A stretch of DNA of 64,000 bases, from the NCBI GenBank assembly GCA_040391865.1, contig JBEBWZ010000001.1:1-64000 (forward strand). The letters are read 5' to 3'. Shown here piece by piece: positions 15,761 to 22,466 of this stretch. The notes under the pieces are model-generated. The model searched no databases. It saw only the letters and a list, made by a program, of their open reading frames with translations, and was not told the DNA's origin. Each line of letters starts with the position of its first letter. The stretch's first letter is position 1. Both the position numbers and the translations under genes were made by a program. The DNA is from Solimonas sp040391865. Lineage in GTDB: Bacteria; Pseudomonadota; Gammaproteobacteria; Nevskiales; Nevskiaceae.

Positions 15761-16225
15761 TCAATCCGATGTGCAGATGAGGCCAAAGCCAGAATGCGAC
15801 TCCGCGGCCTCCAACGCCTTTACTATCTCAACGCCGTTACGACGCACCCAACGCCGACGCAGATAGAGCTTGAGGACGCCTTGGGACGGATGAGGCTTGT
15901 CGTTAGCCATATAGAGCGGCTTTAGCAAGAGCGTAACCCGTACCCAGGCTTTCACAAGGAATGAGGCCGACCTAACTACAGCGGCCCGATCATGCACTGC
16001 AACTTGGAGAAGGTAGAAGCGTTGCCCTCGGCTAAGTGTCTCGGTGGTCAAGGCCTCACCTTTATATGTAACCCACTCACCATTCTGTCTTTTTACAGCT
16101 GGTGTGGCGCCGACAAACATGATGTTTGACCAGGGGATGACCAGCGCGGTGAAGGAAAACCAGGGCGTGACCGTTACGCCTTGGTCTGTTACATCAGCCA
16201 ATCCGCCTTCGATTCGTAACGGCAT
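15761..16225 (-). CDS. Integron cassette 2: hypothetical protein
   Basis: A 154-residue protein with no recognised domain. It starts MPLRIEGGLADVTDQGVTVTPW and contains short hydrophobic strands (FTALVIPWSNIMFVGATP) and a basic C-terminal half (LYLRRRWVRRNGVEIV). No signal peptide, metal site or catalytic motif is obvious. The ATG at 16225 follows the cassette junction by 18 bases. Its stop lies 4 bases before attC, so the unit is a normal one-gene cassette. Function cannot be inferred. Confidence 0.65.
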   Translation of the reverse strand: MPLRIEGGLADVTDQGVTVTPWFSFTALVIPWSNIMFVGATPAVKRQNGEWVTYKGEALTTETLSRGQRFYLLQVAVHDRAAVVRSASFLVKAWVRVTLLLKPLYMANDKPHPSQGVLKLYLRRRWVRRNGVEIVKALEAAESHSGFGLICTSD

Positions 16226-16237
16226 AGCTTCTTTTAA

Positions 16238-16307
16238 GCCCAACGCACCAGCTAAGCGGCGGTAGACCGCGTAGCGGGCTGACGTCCGCTTGAGCGCCGG
16301 GTTATGT
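16238..16307 (-). other. attC site between cassettes 1 and 2
   Basis: A 70-bp attC. Reading leftwards: R'' ACATAAC, L'' CGGCGCTCAAGCGG, a central palindrome around GCCCGCTACGCGG, L' CCGCCGCTTAGCTGGTGCG and R' GTTGGGC. The arms pair imperfectly in the usual way. Confidence 0.9.
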
Positions 16308-16309
16308 GG

Positions 16310-16690
16310 TTAGGCATCCAGAAACTCCTTAAATACGAGACCTTTCTGTGAATCTTCCTTTGCAAGAGCGCGTACTTGGGCGAATGTTGTCCTTGCTTCA
16401 AACCACGAAATCGCTTCAGCCACCACCGCTTCAGGGGTTGCAACATCTAGCCTTACGCGCACATGACAGCGATTCTCTGTTGGCGCAGTTTCAAGCCCGA
16501 TTGCGTGAAAGTAAACGCCGAGATTGATGTAGTAAGCACTACCACCCCAATTTGACTTTTGGACATTGAATACCGCAACGGTTCCTCCGTGCGGCCGCCG
16601 CCACGTTGCGCTGGATCGCTTGAAGCCATAAGACTTCAGTAGTGGATGCACAGATGCCTTGAATGTCTCAACGTCCATTGTTTGCCACAT
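16310..16690 (-). CDS. Integron cassette 1: DUF4304-like protein
   Basis: A 126-residue protein resembling the DUF4304 family, whose members share an N-terminal helix, a K-x-x-G-F-K-R-x-x-x-x-W motif (here LLKSYGFKRSSATW) and a strand reading NVQKSNWGGSAYYINLGVY. The role of the family is unknown. The first ATG is only 2 bases inside the cassette junction; a second in-frame ATG follows four codons later. With almost no leader, translation may rely on the attI side for a ribosome site or be leaderless. As the first cassette it is the one best placed to be expressed from an integron promoter. Confidence 0.65.
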   Translation of the reverse strand: MWQTMDVETFKASVHPLLKSYGFKRSSATWRRPHGGTVAVFNVQKSNWGGSAYYINLGVYFHAIGLETAPTENRCHVRVRLDVATPEAVVAEAISWFEARTTFAQVRALAKEDSQKGLVFKEFLDA

Positions 16691-16750
16691 AACGCTTAAT
16701 TAGATTCCACATCATGACACCTAAGACGAAATGTCTGACGCCTAAGACAA
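16687..16750 (-). other. Candidate attI recombination site
   Basis: Between cassette 1 and intI the crossover triplet lies in GCGTTATGT (reading leftwards; 16687-16695). On its intI side are two direct repeats, TGACACCTAAGAC at 16715-16727 and TGACGCCTAAGAC at 16736-16748, spaced exactly 21 bases. This fits the known attI plan of a simple site plus two accessory integrase-binding direct repeats. Confidence 0.6.
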
Positions 16751-16757
16751 TAATGAA

Positions 16758-16784
16758 TTGACGTAACATATTGATTGATATAAA
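16758..16784 (+). promoter_or_regulatory. Candidate promoter of intI
   Basis: TTGACG at 16758-16763 and TATAAA at 16779-16784 are separated by 15 bases and face intI, whose ATG is 38 bases downstream. Spacing is short, so confidence is moderate. I do not see a LexA-type operator (CTGT-N8-ACAG) here, which is present in many integrons. Confidence 0.4.
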
Positions 16785-16821
16785 AACGGCCGGAAAGACG
16801 CCAGATTAGGCCGCAATCAAC

Positions 16822-17793
16822 ATGTCCGATCATTCATCTCCCAAGTTGCTTGATCAAGTGCGCGCAAAGCTTCGAACCTTGCATTACAGCATTCGGACTG
16901 AAGAAAGCTATGTGGATTGGATTAAACGCTTCATCCTGTTTCATGGCAAGCGACATCCGAGGGACATGGGGCGGGAGGAAATCGGCAGTTTCCTGACCCA
17001 TCTTGCGGTTGAGCGAAAGGTTGCTGCCAACACGCAGAATCAGGCTCTGGCCGCGCTTTTGTTCCTTTACAAGCAGGTGCTGGAACAGGAGGTGCCTTGG
17101 ATCGGGGATGTCGTTCGCGCCAAGAAGCCCAAGCGGTTGCCGGTGGTGCTGACGCCAGATGAGGTACAGCGGGTGATCGAACGTCTGGACGATTCGATGC
17201 GCTTGATGGTCAGGCTTTTGTATGGCACGGGCATGCGGCTCATGGAGGGTGTCCGCCTGCGGGTGCAGGACATCGATCTTCAGCGCCGTCAGATTACGGT
17301 CAGGAACGGCAAAGGTGGGAAAGATCGCGTCACGGTGCTTCCTGATTCGCTGGTCGCGACGCTGCGGCAGCATCTGCAGGTGCGAGAGACCTTGTTCGAG
17401 CGGGATCTCGCCGCTGGTCAGGTTGATGTGTGGCTGCCGGATGCGCTATCGGTGAAGTACCCGAATGCGTCCCGCGAGTGGGCATGGCAGTACGTTTTTG
17501 TCGCGCAGGGTTTTTCAACCGATCCGCGTTCGGGTGTGGTGCGGCGTCATCATGTTGACGAGGGTGGAATCCAGAAGAGCATCCGGTTAGCGGCCCAGCG
17601 GGCAGGGATTTCGAAGCCGGTTTCACCGCACGTGTTGCGCCATTCCTTCGCCACGCACTTGCTGGAGAACGGCTATGACATCCGCACGGTGCAGGAACTG
17701 CTTGGCCATTCGGACGTGAGCACAACCATGATTTACACCCACGTGTTGAACCGAGGCGGACGAGGGGTGGTTAGTCCGCTGGATCGGTTGTAG
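16822..17793 (+). CDS. intI: Integron integrase
   Basis: IntI is a tyrosine recombinase that inserts and excises cassettes between attI and single-stranded attC hairpins. At 323 aa it has the normal length. The catalytic set is complete: Arg139 (LLYGTGMR), Lys in the GKGGKDR turn, His270 and Arg273 (HVLRHSF), His296 (LLGHSD) and Tyr305 (MIYTH). The integron-specific extra segment is present at about residues 203-223 (DVWLPDAL...KYPNAS), which separates IntI from XerC/D. No frameshift or stop interrupts it, so it should be active. The ATG lies 133 bases from the first cassette gene on the opposite strand. Confidence 0.96.
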   Translation: MSDHSSPKLLDQVRAKLRTLHYSIRTEESYVDWIKRFILFHGKRHPRDMGREEIGSFLTHLAVERKVAANTQNQALAALLFLYKQVLEQEVPWIGDVVRAKKPKRLPVVLTPDEVQRVIERLDDSMRLMVRLLYGTGMRLMEGVRLRVQDIDLQRRQITVRNGKGGKDRVTVLPDSLVATLRQHLQVRETLFERDLAAGQVDVWLPDALSVKYPNASREWAWQYVFVAQGFSTDPRSGVVRRHHVDEGGIQKSIRLAAQRAGISKPVSPHVLRHSFATHLLENGYDIRTVQELLGHSDVSTTMIYTHVLNRGGRGVVSPLDRL

Positions 17794-17803
17794 ATGAAAG
17801 AAA

Positions 17804-17833
17804 GCCCGCTGCGCTCTTGTGAGTGCAGCGGGC
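17804..17833. terminator. Hairpin after intI
   Basis: A perfect 9-bp stem (GCCCGCTGC/GCAGCGGGC) with a 12-base loop lies between the convergent intI and ddh genes. No T-run follows on either strand, so termination would be weak. The same arm recurs in the hairpin at 19004-19034 on the other side of ddh. Confidence 0.5.
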
Positions 17834-17923
17834 CTTCCGGGTACGCAGTCTTGAGCGCAATTTTGGTTTCTCGCGCGCCATTGTTTTCACGTAGGCGCCA
17901 GTGGCGACAAAAACCGATTTGCC

Positions 17924-18910
17924 TCAGAGCAGCTCGCTGCGCAGTGCCGCGGCTGATTTCGGCGACAGCCATCCGGGCGGCACGTCGAATACGGTCTTGG
18001 CGCCGACCTGCCCTGCCTGGCTCATGCGGTGCACCGCACGTGCGTAAGCCACCAGTACGCTGGCGGTGAATTGTGGGTTGCTACCGAGGGTGAGGCCGTA
18101 TTCGATCACCTGGGCGTTGTCGGCACCGGTATTGCCGCTGCGGATGACGAAGCCGCCGTGCGGCATGGCGCCGTGATCGCGCGCCAGTTCTTCGGCGGTG
18201 ATGAACTGCACGGTGGTGTCGTACTGGTCGAAGTAGTGCGGCATGGTGACGATGGTTTCGCGCACCTGCTCGGCATCGGCACCCTCGGCCAGCACCACGA
18301 AGCATTCGCGGGTGTGCTTGTCGCGGGTGCTCAGTTCCGGCCGCGAGCCGCTGCGTACCTGGGCCATCGCGTCTCCGGAGGGGATCGTGTACTGCACGCC
18401 GCCGGCCACGCCGGGCACGCGCCGCACGGCGTCGGAATGGCCCTGGCTCAGGCCGCGCCCCCAGAAGGTGTAGGTGGCGCCGTCCGGCAGCAGGGCTTCG
18501 CCGAAGACGCGGTTGATCGAGAACAGGCCCGGGTCCCAGCCGCAGGCGATCAAGGCGGTCTTGCCGGCCGGCTGTGCCTGGGCGTCGACGGCCGCGAAGT
18601 ATTCCGGGATGCGCGCGTGGGTGTCGAAGCTGTCGACGGTGTTGAACCTGGATGCAAACGCGGGGCCCTGTACCGGCAGATCGTCCTTGGAGCCGCCGCA
18701 GAGGATCAGGACGTCGATATCGGTGGTGCGACGGTCCAGGGTGTCGATACCGAACACGGGTGTGCCGGGCAGCAGCGGGATCAGGTTCTCGGGTGCGCGG
18801 CGCGTGAAGATGCCGACCAGCGACATGTCCGGGTTCTTGCCGATGGCGGCTTCGACGCCGCGGCCCAGGTTGCCGTAGCCGGCGATTCCAATGCGAATGA
18901 CACCGCTCAT
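17924..18910 (-). CDS. ddh: meso-Diaminopimelate D-dehydrogenase
   Basis: This 328-residue enzyme reversibly converts tetrahydrodipicolinate plus ammonia and NADPH into meso-diaminopimelate in one step, giving lysine and peptidoglycan precursor (EC 1.4.1.16). Similarity to Corynebacterium Ddh is clear along its length: Rossmann motif GYGNLGRGVE at the N-terminus, CGWDPGLFSINRV, LSQGHSDAVRRVPGV and TMPHYF. ATG at 18910 gives the family N-terminus; longer frames upstream have no support. It stands alone, flanked by two hairpins with the same arms and next to the integron. The enzyme is sporadic in gammaproteobacteria, and dapF (epimerase of the succinylase route) is also in this window. Confidence 0.93.
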   Translation of the reverse strand: MSGVIRIGIAGYGNLGRGVEAAIGKNPDMSLVGIFTRRAPENLIPLLPGTPVFGIDTLDRRTTDIDVLILCGGSKDDLPVQGPAFASRFNTVDSFDTHARIPEYFAAVDAQAQPAGKTALIACGWDPGLFSINRVFGEALLPDGATYTFWGRGLSQGHSDAVRRVPGVAGGVQYTIPSGDAMAQVRSGSRPELSTRDKHTRECFVVLAEGADAEQVRETIVTMPHYFDQYDTTVQFITAEELARDHGAMPHGGFVIRSGNTGADNAQVIEYGLTLGSNPQFTASVLVAYARAVHRMSQAGQVGAKTVFDVPPGWLSPKSAAALRSELL

Positions 18911-19003
18911 GATGTTCCTCAATTCGGTAATGACGTGATGCGAAGGGGCGGCAGTTGGCGGCGACCAGCGGGTGGCCTTTTCTTTCAGCCGTACAACGTC
19001 GAA

Positions 19004-19034
19004 GCCCGCTGCGCCCGGTGGGTGCGCAGCGGGC
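19004..19034. terminator. Hairpin / bidirectional terminator between ddh and M48 protease gene
   Basis: A perfect 11-bp stem (GCCCGCTGCGC/GCGCAGCGGGC) with a 9-base loop is followed by TTTT on the + strand and preceded by AA. It lies 17 bases after the stop of the - strand protease gene, so it probably ends that transcript. Confidence 0.7.
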
Positions 19035-19050
19035 TTTTGCGTGCGTTGCC

Positions 19051-19812
19051 TTAACTGCAGTTGGGCTTCTTGCCGGCGGCGCGGGCCTGCTCGTACAGCG
19101 GCAGCGAGGTGGACAGGCGCGCGTTCAGATCGCGGATGCGGGATTCGTTCGAGGGATGGGTCGACATGAATTCCGGTGGCGCCTGACCGCCGCTGGCCTT
19201 GCCCATGTTGACCCACAGGGCCGGTGCCTGGCGCGGGTCGAAGCCGGCGCGCGACATCAGGTCCAGGCCGAGCACGTCGGCTTCGGTTTCGTCGCCACGG
19301 CCGTAGGGCATCAGCAGCAGCAGGTTGGCTCCCATGCCGATCATGTCCGGCGACAGGCCGGTACCGGCGGAGATCAGGCCCACGCCCAGTTGCGTGGCCA
19401 TCTGGTTGGAGACGCGCGCGGCGGAATGGCCGGCGAGCACATGCGCCACTTCATGGCCGATGACGGCCGCGAGCTGGTTCTGGTTTTCGGCGACTTTCAG
19501 CAGGCCGGTGTAGACGCCGATCTTGCCGCCGGGCAGCGCAAAGGCGTTCACTTCATCGGACTCGAACACCTGCACTTCCCAGGCGCCGCCGGTCTCGCGG
19601 GTGATAGCGTTGCTGATGCACTGCACGTAGCTGTTGGTCTTGGCGTTCTTGGTCAGCGGCGTCTTGGTTTTCAGCTCCTGGAACGCGGTAGCGCCCATCT
19701 GGGCCATTTCACCGTCGGACACCAGCTTCAGCTGGGTGCGGCCGGTGGGGGAGGTGGCGCAGGCGACCAGCAGGCCCGCGGCGGCGGTGACAGCAATGAT
19801 CCAACGCAGCAT
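19051..19812 (-). CDS. M48-family zinc metalloprotease, lipoprotein (LoiP/YggG-like)
   Basis: A periplasmic, membrane-anchored metalloprotease of 253 aa. The signal peptide ends in the lipobox LLVAC (Cys18), so it is lipidated. The zinc site HEVAH lies near residue 120 and the third ligand in ETEAD near residue 177. Size and plan match E. coli LoiP/YggG, which takes part in outer-membrane protein quality control. No chaperone or TPR domain is attached. It is a single gene followed by a hairpin. Confidence 0.88.
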   Translation of the reverse strand: MLRWIIAVTAAAGLLVACATSPTGRTQLKLVSDGEMAQMGATAFQELKTKTPLTKNAKTNSYVQCISNAITRETGGAWEVQVFESDEVNAFALPGGKIGVYTGLLKVAENQNQLAAVIGHEVAHVLAGHSAARVSNQMATQLGVGLISAGTGLSPDMIGMGANLLLLMPYGRGDETEADVLGLDLMSRAGFDPRQAPALWVNMGKASGGQAPPEFMSTHPSNESRIRDLNARLSTSLPLYEQARAAGKKPNCS

Positions 19813-19909
19813 GGCGGGACTCCTTGGTGGTTTTCGGCAGTTTAACGGTCGCGGATGATAGTGAAACCTGGCTGAACGCGAACGTGGCCCAAGGGGGCGG
19901 AGCGGCGGC

Positions 19910-20722
19910 TCACGCCTGTCCGCTGAGCGCCTTCTTGAGCCCGGCGCCGGAGATGCTGGTGCCGCCCAGCGACCAGCCGCCGTCGACCGGGATCACGATG
20001 CCGGAGACATAGGAGGCCATCGGGCTCGACAGCCACAGGCAGCAGTCGGCGATTTCCTGCTTGGTGCCGAAGCGCTGCAGCGGCACCGACTCGCGCACCA
20101 CGCGCTCGGTTTCCGGGGTGGGTGCCAGGCGCGCCATGCCTTCGGTATCGGCGATCGGTCCGGGCACCACGGAGTTCACGCGCACGCCGTCCGCACCCCA
20201 TTCGATGGCGCCGACGCGGGTGATCATGTCGACGCCGGCCTTCGCGGCGCAGACGTGCATCTGGTACTCCATCGGGTTGAAGGCCTGCGGCGCGGAAATG
20301 TTGATCACGCTGGCGCCCGGCTTGCGCAGGTATGGATAGGCGGCGCGCAGCACGTGGAAGGTGCCGAGCAGGTCGATATCGACCACCGACTTGAAGCCGT
20401 TGGCGGAAATGCCCAGCGCCGGTGCGGGGAAGTTGCCGGCAGCACCCGAGATCAGCACATCGATTTCGCCGAAGCGCGCGTGCACGGCCTTCATCACCTC
20501 TTCGACACGCGCAGACTCGCGCACGTCGGCAGCAAAGCCTTCGACCTCACCGCCGTGCGCGCGCAGTTCGGTCGCGGCCGCGTCAACCTTGTCCTGCTTG
20601 CGCGACATCACCGCCAGCCTTGCACCGGCGCGGGCGAAGGCATGGGCGATGCCGAGGTTGATGCCGCTGGTGCCACCGGAGACGAATACGGTCTTGCCGC
20701 TGAAGTCGAAAGGGTGAGTCAT
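19910..20722 (-). CDS. SDR oxidoreductase, 2,4-dienoyl-CoA reductase (DECR2) type
   Basis: A 270-residue classical short-chain dehydrogenase. The cofactor motif SGGTSGINLGIA and the segment SGAAGNFPAPA are characteristic of the peroxisomal 2,4-dienoyl-CoA reductase branch. As in that branch, the usual YxxxK active site is replaced by a pattern ending QMHVCAAKAG, where the Lys is kept. It probably reduces unsaturated acyl-CoA intermediates in fatty-acid degradation. The gene begins 49 bases after pdxH on the same strand and may be co-transcribed with it. Confidence 0.75.
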   Translation of the reverse strand: MTHPFDFSGKTVFVSGGTSGINLGIAHAFARAGARLAVMSRKQDKVDAAATELRAHGGEVEGFAADVRESARVEEVMKAVHARFGEIDVLISGAAGNFPAPALGISANGFKSVVDIDLLGTFHVLRAAYPYLRKPGASVINISAPQAFNPMEYQMHVCAAKAGVDMITRVGAIEWGADGVRVNSVVPGPIADTEGMARLAPTPETERVVRESVPLQRFGTKQEIADCCLWLSSPMASYVSGIVIPVDGGWSLGGTSISGAGLKKALSGQA

Positions 20723-20771
20723 GGACAACTCCGTCGAAGGGAAGAAGCGGGCGTCGTGAACGCGACGCGGA

Positions 20772-21395
20772 TCAGGGTTGCAGTCGTTCGATCCGCCACG
20801 GCTGCGCGGCGTCGCGGCGATAGCGCAGGCGGTCGTGCAGACGCCCGAGACGGCCCTGCCAGAATTCGATGCTGTGCGGTTCGACCCGATAGCCACCCCA
20901 GAAGTCCGGCAGGGGCACTTCGCCGTCGCGGTAGCGCTCGGCATTGGCGTCATAGCGGCGCTCGAGTTCCTCGCGGGAGCTGACCACGGCACTTTGCTGC
21001 GAACTGATGGCGCCCAGCTGCGATTCACGGCGGCGACTGTGAAAGTATTGCTGCGACAGTTCGCGCGGCAGCCGCGTGACGCGGCCCTCCACGCGCACCT
21101 GACGTTCGAGTTTGTCCCACCAGAACACCAGCGCCACGTTCGGGTTGTCGAGCAGCTCGCGGCCCTTGCGGCCTTCGTAGTTGGTGTAGAACGTCAGCCC
21201 GCCCTGGTACAGCCCCTTGTAGAGCACCACGCGCGCGGAGGGATGGCCCTCGGCATCGACGGTGGCCAGGGTCATCGCGGTCGGCTCGATCATGTTGGCG
21301 GCGCGCGCGGCGTCCAGCCAGGACTGCAGCTGCAGCAGCGGGTCGGCGTCGACGTGCTGTTCGTCCAGCGGCGGGTGGTCGGGGTGTTGGCTCAT
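20772..21395 (-). CDS. pdxH: Pyridoxamine 5'-phosphate oxidase
   Basis: PdxH (207 aa) is the FMN enzyme that oxidises pyridoxine or pyridoxamine phosphate to pyridoxal phosphate. Family motifs are clear: MTLATVDAEGHPSARVVLYKG, FYTNYEGRKGREL, FFWW-type ALVFWWDKLERQVRVEG, and the C-terminal WGGYRVEPHSIEFWQGR and RLHDRLRY. ATG at 21395 gives the usual N-terminus. It is divergent from acuI/yhdH with 64 bases between the starts, which must hold both promoters. Confidence 0.97.
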   Translation of the reverse strand: MSQHPDHPPLDEQHVDADPLLQLQSWLDAARAANMIEPTAMTLATVDAEGHPSARVVLYKGLYQGGLTFYTNYEGRKGRELLDNPNVALVFWWDKLERQVRVEGRVTRLPRELSQQYFHSRRRESQLGAISSQQSAVVSSREELERRYDANAERYRDGEVPLPDFWGGYRVEPHSIEFWQGRLGRLHDRLRYRRDAAQPWRIERLQP

Positions 21396-21459
21396 GTGGG
21401 CTCTGGCAGAATCACTGGCCCGGATTGTCCCCCTTTCCACTTCAGCCGGAAACTTGCCG

Positions 21460-22458
21460 ATGAACTCATTTCGTGCGCTGCGCGTCCATGCACGCGACAA
21501 AACCCAGACCGAAGCCCGCTTCGAAACGCTGACGGTCGATGACCTGAGCCCCGGCAACGTGGTGGTGCGCGTGGTCTGGAGCGACATCAACTACAAGGAT
21601 GCGCTGGCGGTGACCGGCAAGGGCCGCATCCTCAAGAGCTATCCGAAGGTGCCGGGGATCGATTTCGCCGGACACGTCGAACACAGCGACGATCCACGCT
21701 ACCAGGCCGGCGATGCCGTGCTGGTCACCGGTTGCAACATTGGCGAGGTGCTCGACGGTGGTTATGCCGAGTTCGCGCGCGTTCCGGCCGAGATCCTGAT
21801 TCCGCTGCCCAGGGGCCTGAGCCTGCGCGAAGCGATGTGCATCGGCACCGCGGGCTTCACCGCGGCACTGGCGCTGCGACGCATGCTCGAAAATCACCAG
21901 CGGCCGGACATGGGTCCGATCGCGATCACCGGACCTACCGGCGGTGTCGGTTCACTGGCGATCGATCTGTTCAAGCGCGCGGGTTTCACCGTGCATGCGG
22001 TGACCGGCAAGGCGGGTCGTGCCGATGCCTATCTCAAGCAACTCGGTGCTGACGAGATCGTGTCGCGGCAAGCGCTGGATCTCGGTAAGCGGCCACTGGA
22101 ATCGGCGCTGTGGGGTGGGGCGGTCGATAACCTCGGCGGCGAGACCCTGGCCTGGCTGACGCGCACCGTGGGGCCCTGGGGCAACATCGCCAGCATCGGC
22201 CTGGCGCAGTCTCATGAACTGCACACCACGGTGATGCCGTTCATCCTGCGCGGTGCCTCGTTGCTGGGGATTCATTCGGTGGAATGCCCGCGTGCCTGGC
22301 GCGAGGAGATCTGGCAGAAGCTGTCGGGCGAATGGAAACCGCGCATCCTCGACACCCTGGTGGCGCGCGAGATCACGCTCGATGAATTGCCCGCGGCCTG
22401 CGAGGACCTGATCGCCGGTACGGTGCAGGGGCGCACGCTGGTGCGGGTAGGTCGCTGA
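21460..22458 (+). CDS. acuI: Acryloyl-CoA reductase / quinone oxidoreductase YhdH
   Basis: A 332-residue zinc-independent medium-chain dehydrogenase/reductase of the YhdH/AcuI family, which reduces acryloyl-CoA to propionyl-CoA with NADPH. Diagnostic segments are SDINYKDALAVTGKG, VPGIDFAGHVEHS and the cofactor loop TGPTGGVGSLAIDL, with GTAGFTAAL before it. The ATG at 21460 gives the family N-terminus (MNSFRALRV). It is a single gene; the cardiolipin synthase gene converges on it with only 8 bases between the stops. Confidence 0.93.
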   Translation: MNSFRALRVHARDKTQTEARFETLTVDDLSPGNVVVRVVWSDINYKDALAVTGKGRILKSYPKVPGIDFAGHVEHSDDPRYQAGDAVLVTGCNIGEVLDGGYAEFARVPAEILIPLPRGLSLREAMCIGTAGFTAALALRRMLENHQRPDMGPIAITGPTGGVGSLAIDLFKRAGFTVHAVTGKAGRADAYLKQLGADEIVSRQALDLGKRPLESALWGGAVDNLGGETLAWLTRTVGPWGNIASIGLAQSHELHTTVMPFILRGASLLGIHSVECPRAWREEIWQKLSGEWKPRILDTLVAREITLDELPAACEDLIAGTVQGRTLVRVGR

Positions 22459-22466
22459 GAGGGCGG

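Larger units (their letters stand above)
14866..17793. mobile_element. Chromosomal integron: intI, attI and four gene cassettes
   Basis: A tyrosine recombinase with the integron-specific extra domain (16822-17793, + strand) is followed on its 5' side by a candidate attI and by four short genes, all on the - strand and each followed by an attC-type site. This is the standard integron layout, with cassettes reading away from intI. At each cassette the first bases after the crossover (e.g. GTTATGTGG, GTTGGGC, GTTGGGCG, GTTAGCGCCC) are complementary to the R'' core of that same cassette's attC (CCACATAAC, GCCCAAC, CGCCCAAC, GGGCGCTAAC), as expected if each entered as a circle. Cassettes lie at about 16244-16692, 15685-16243, 15404-15684 and 14866-15403. 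Confidence 0.92.
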
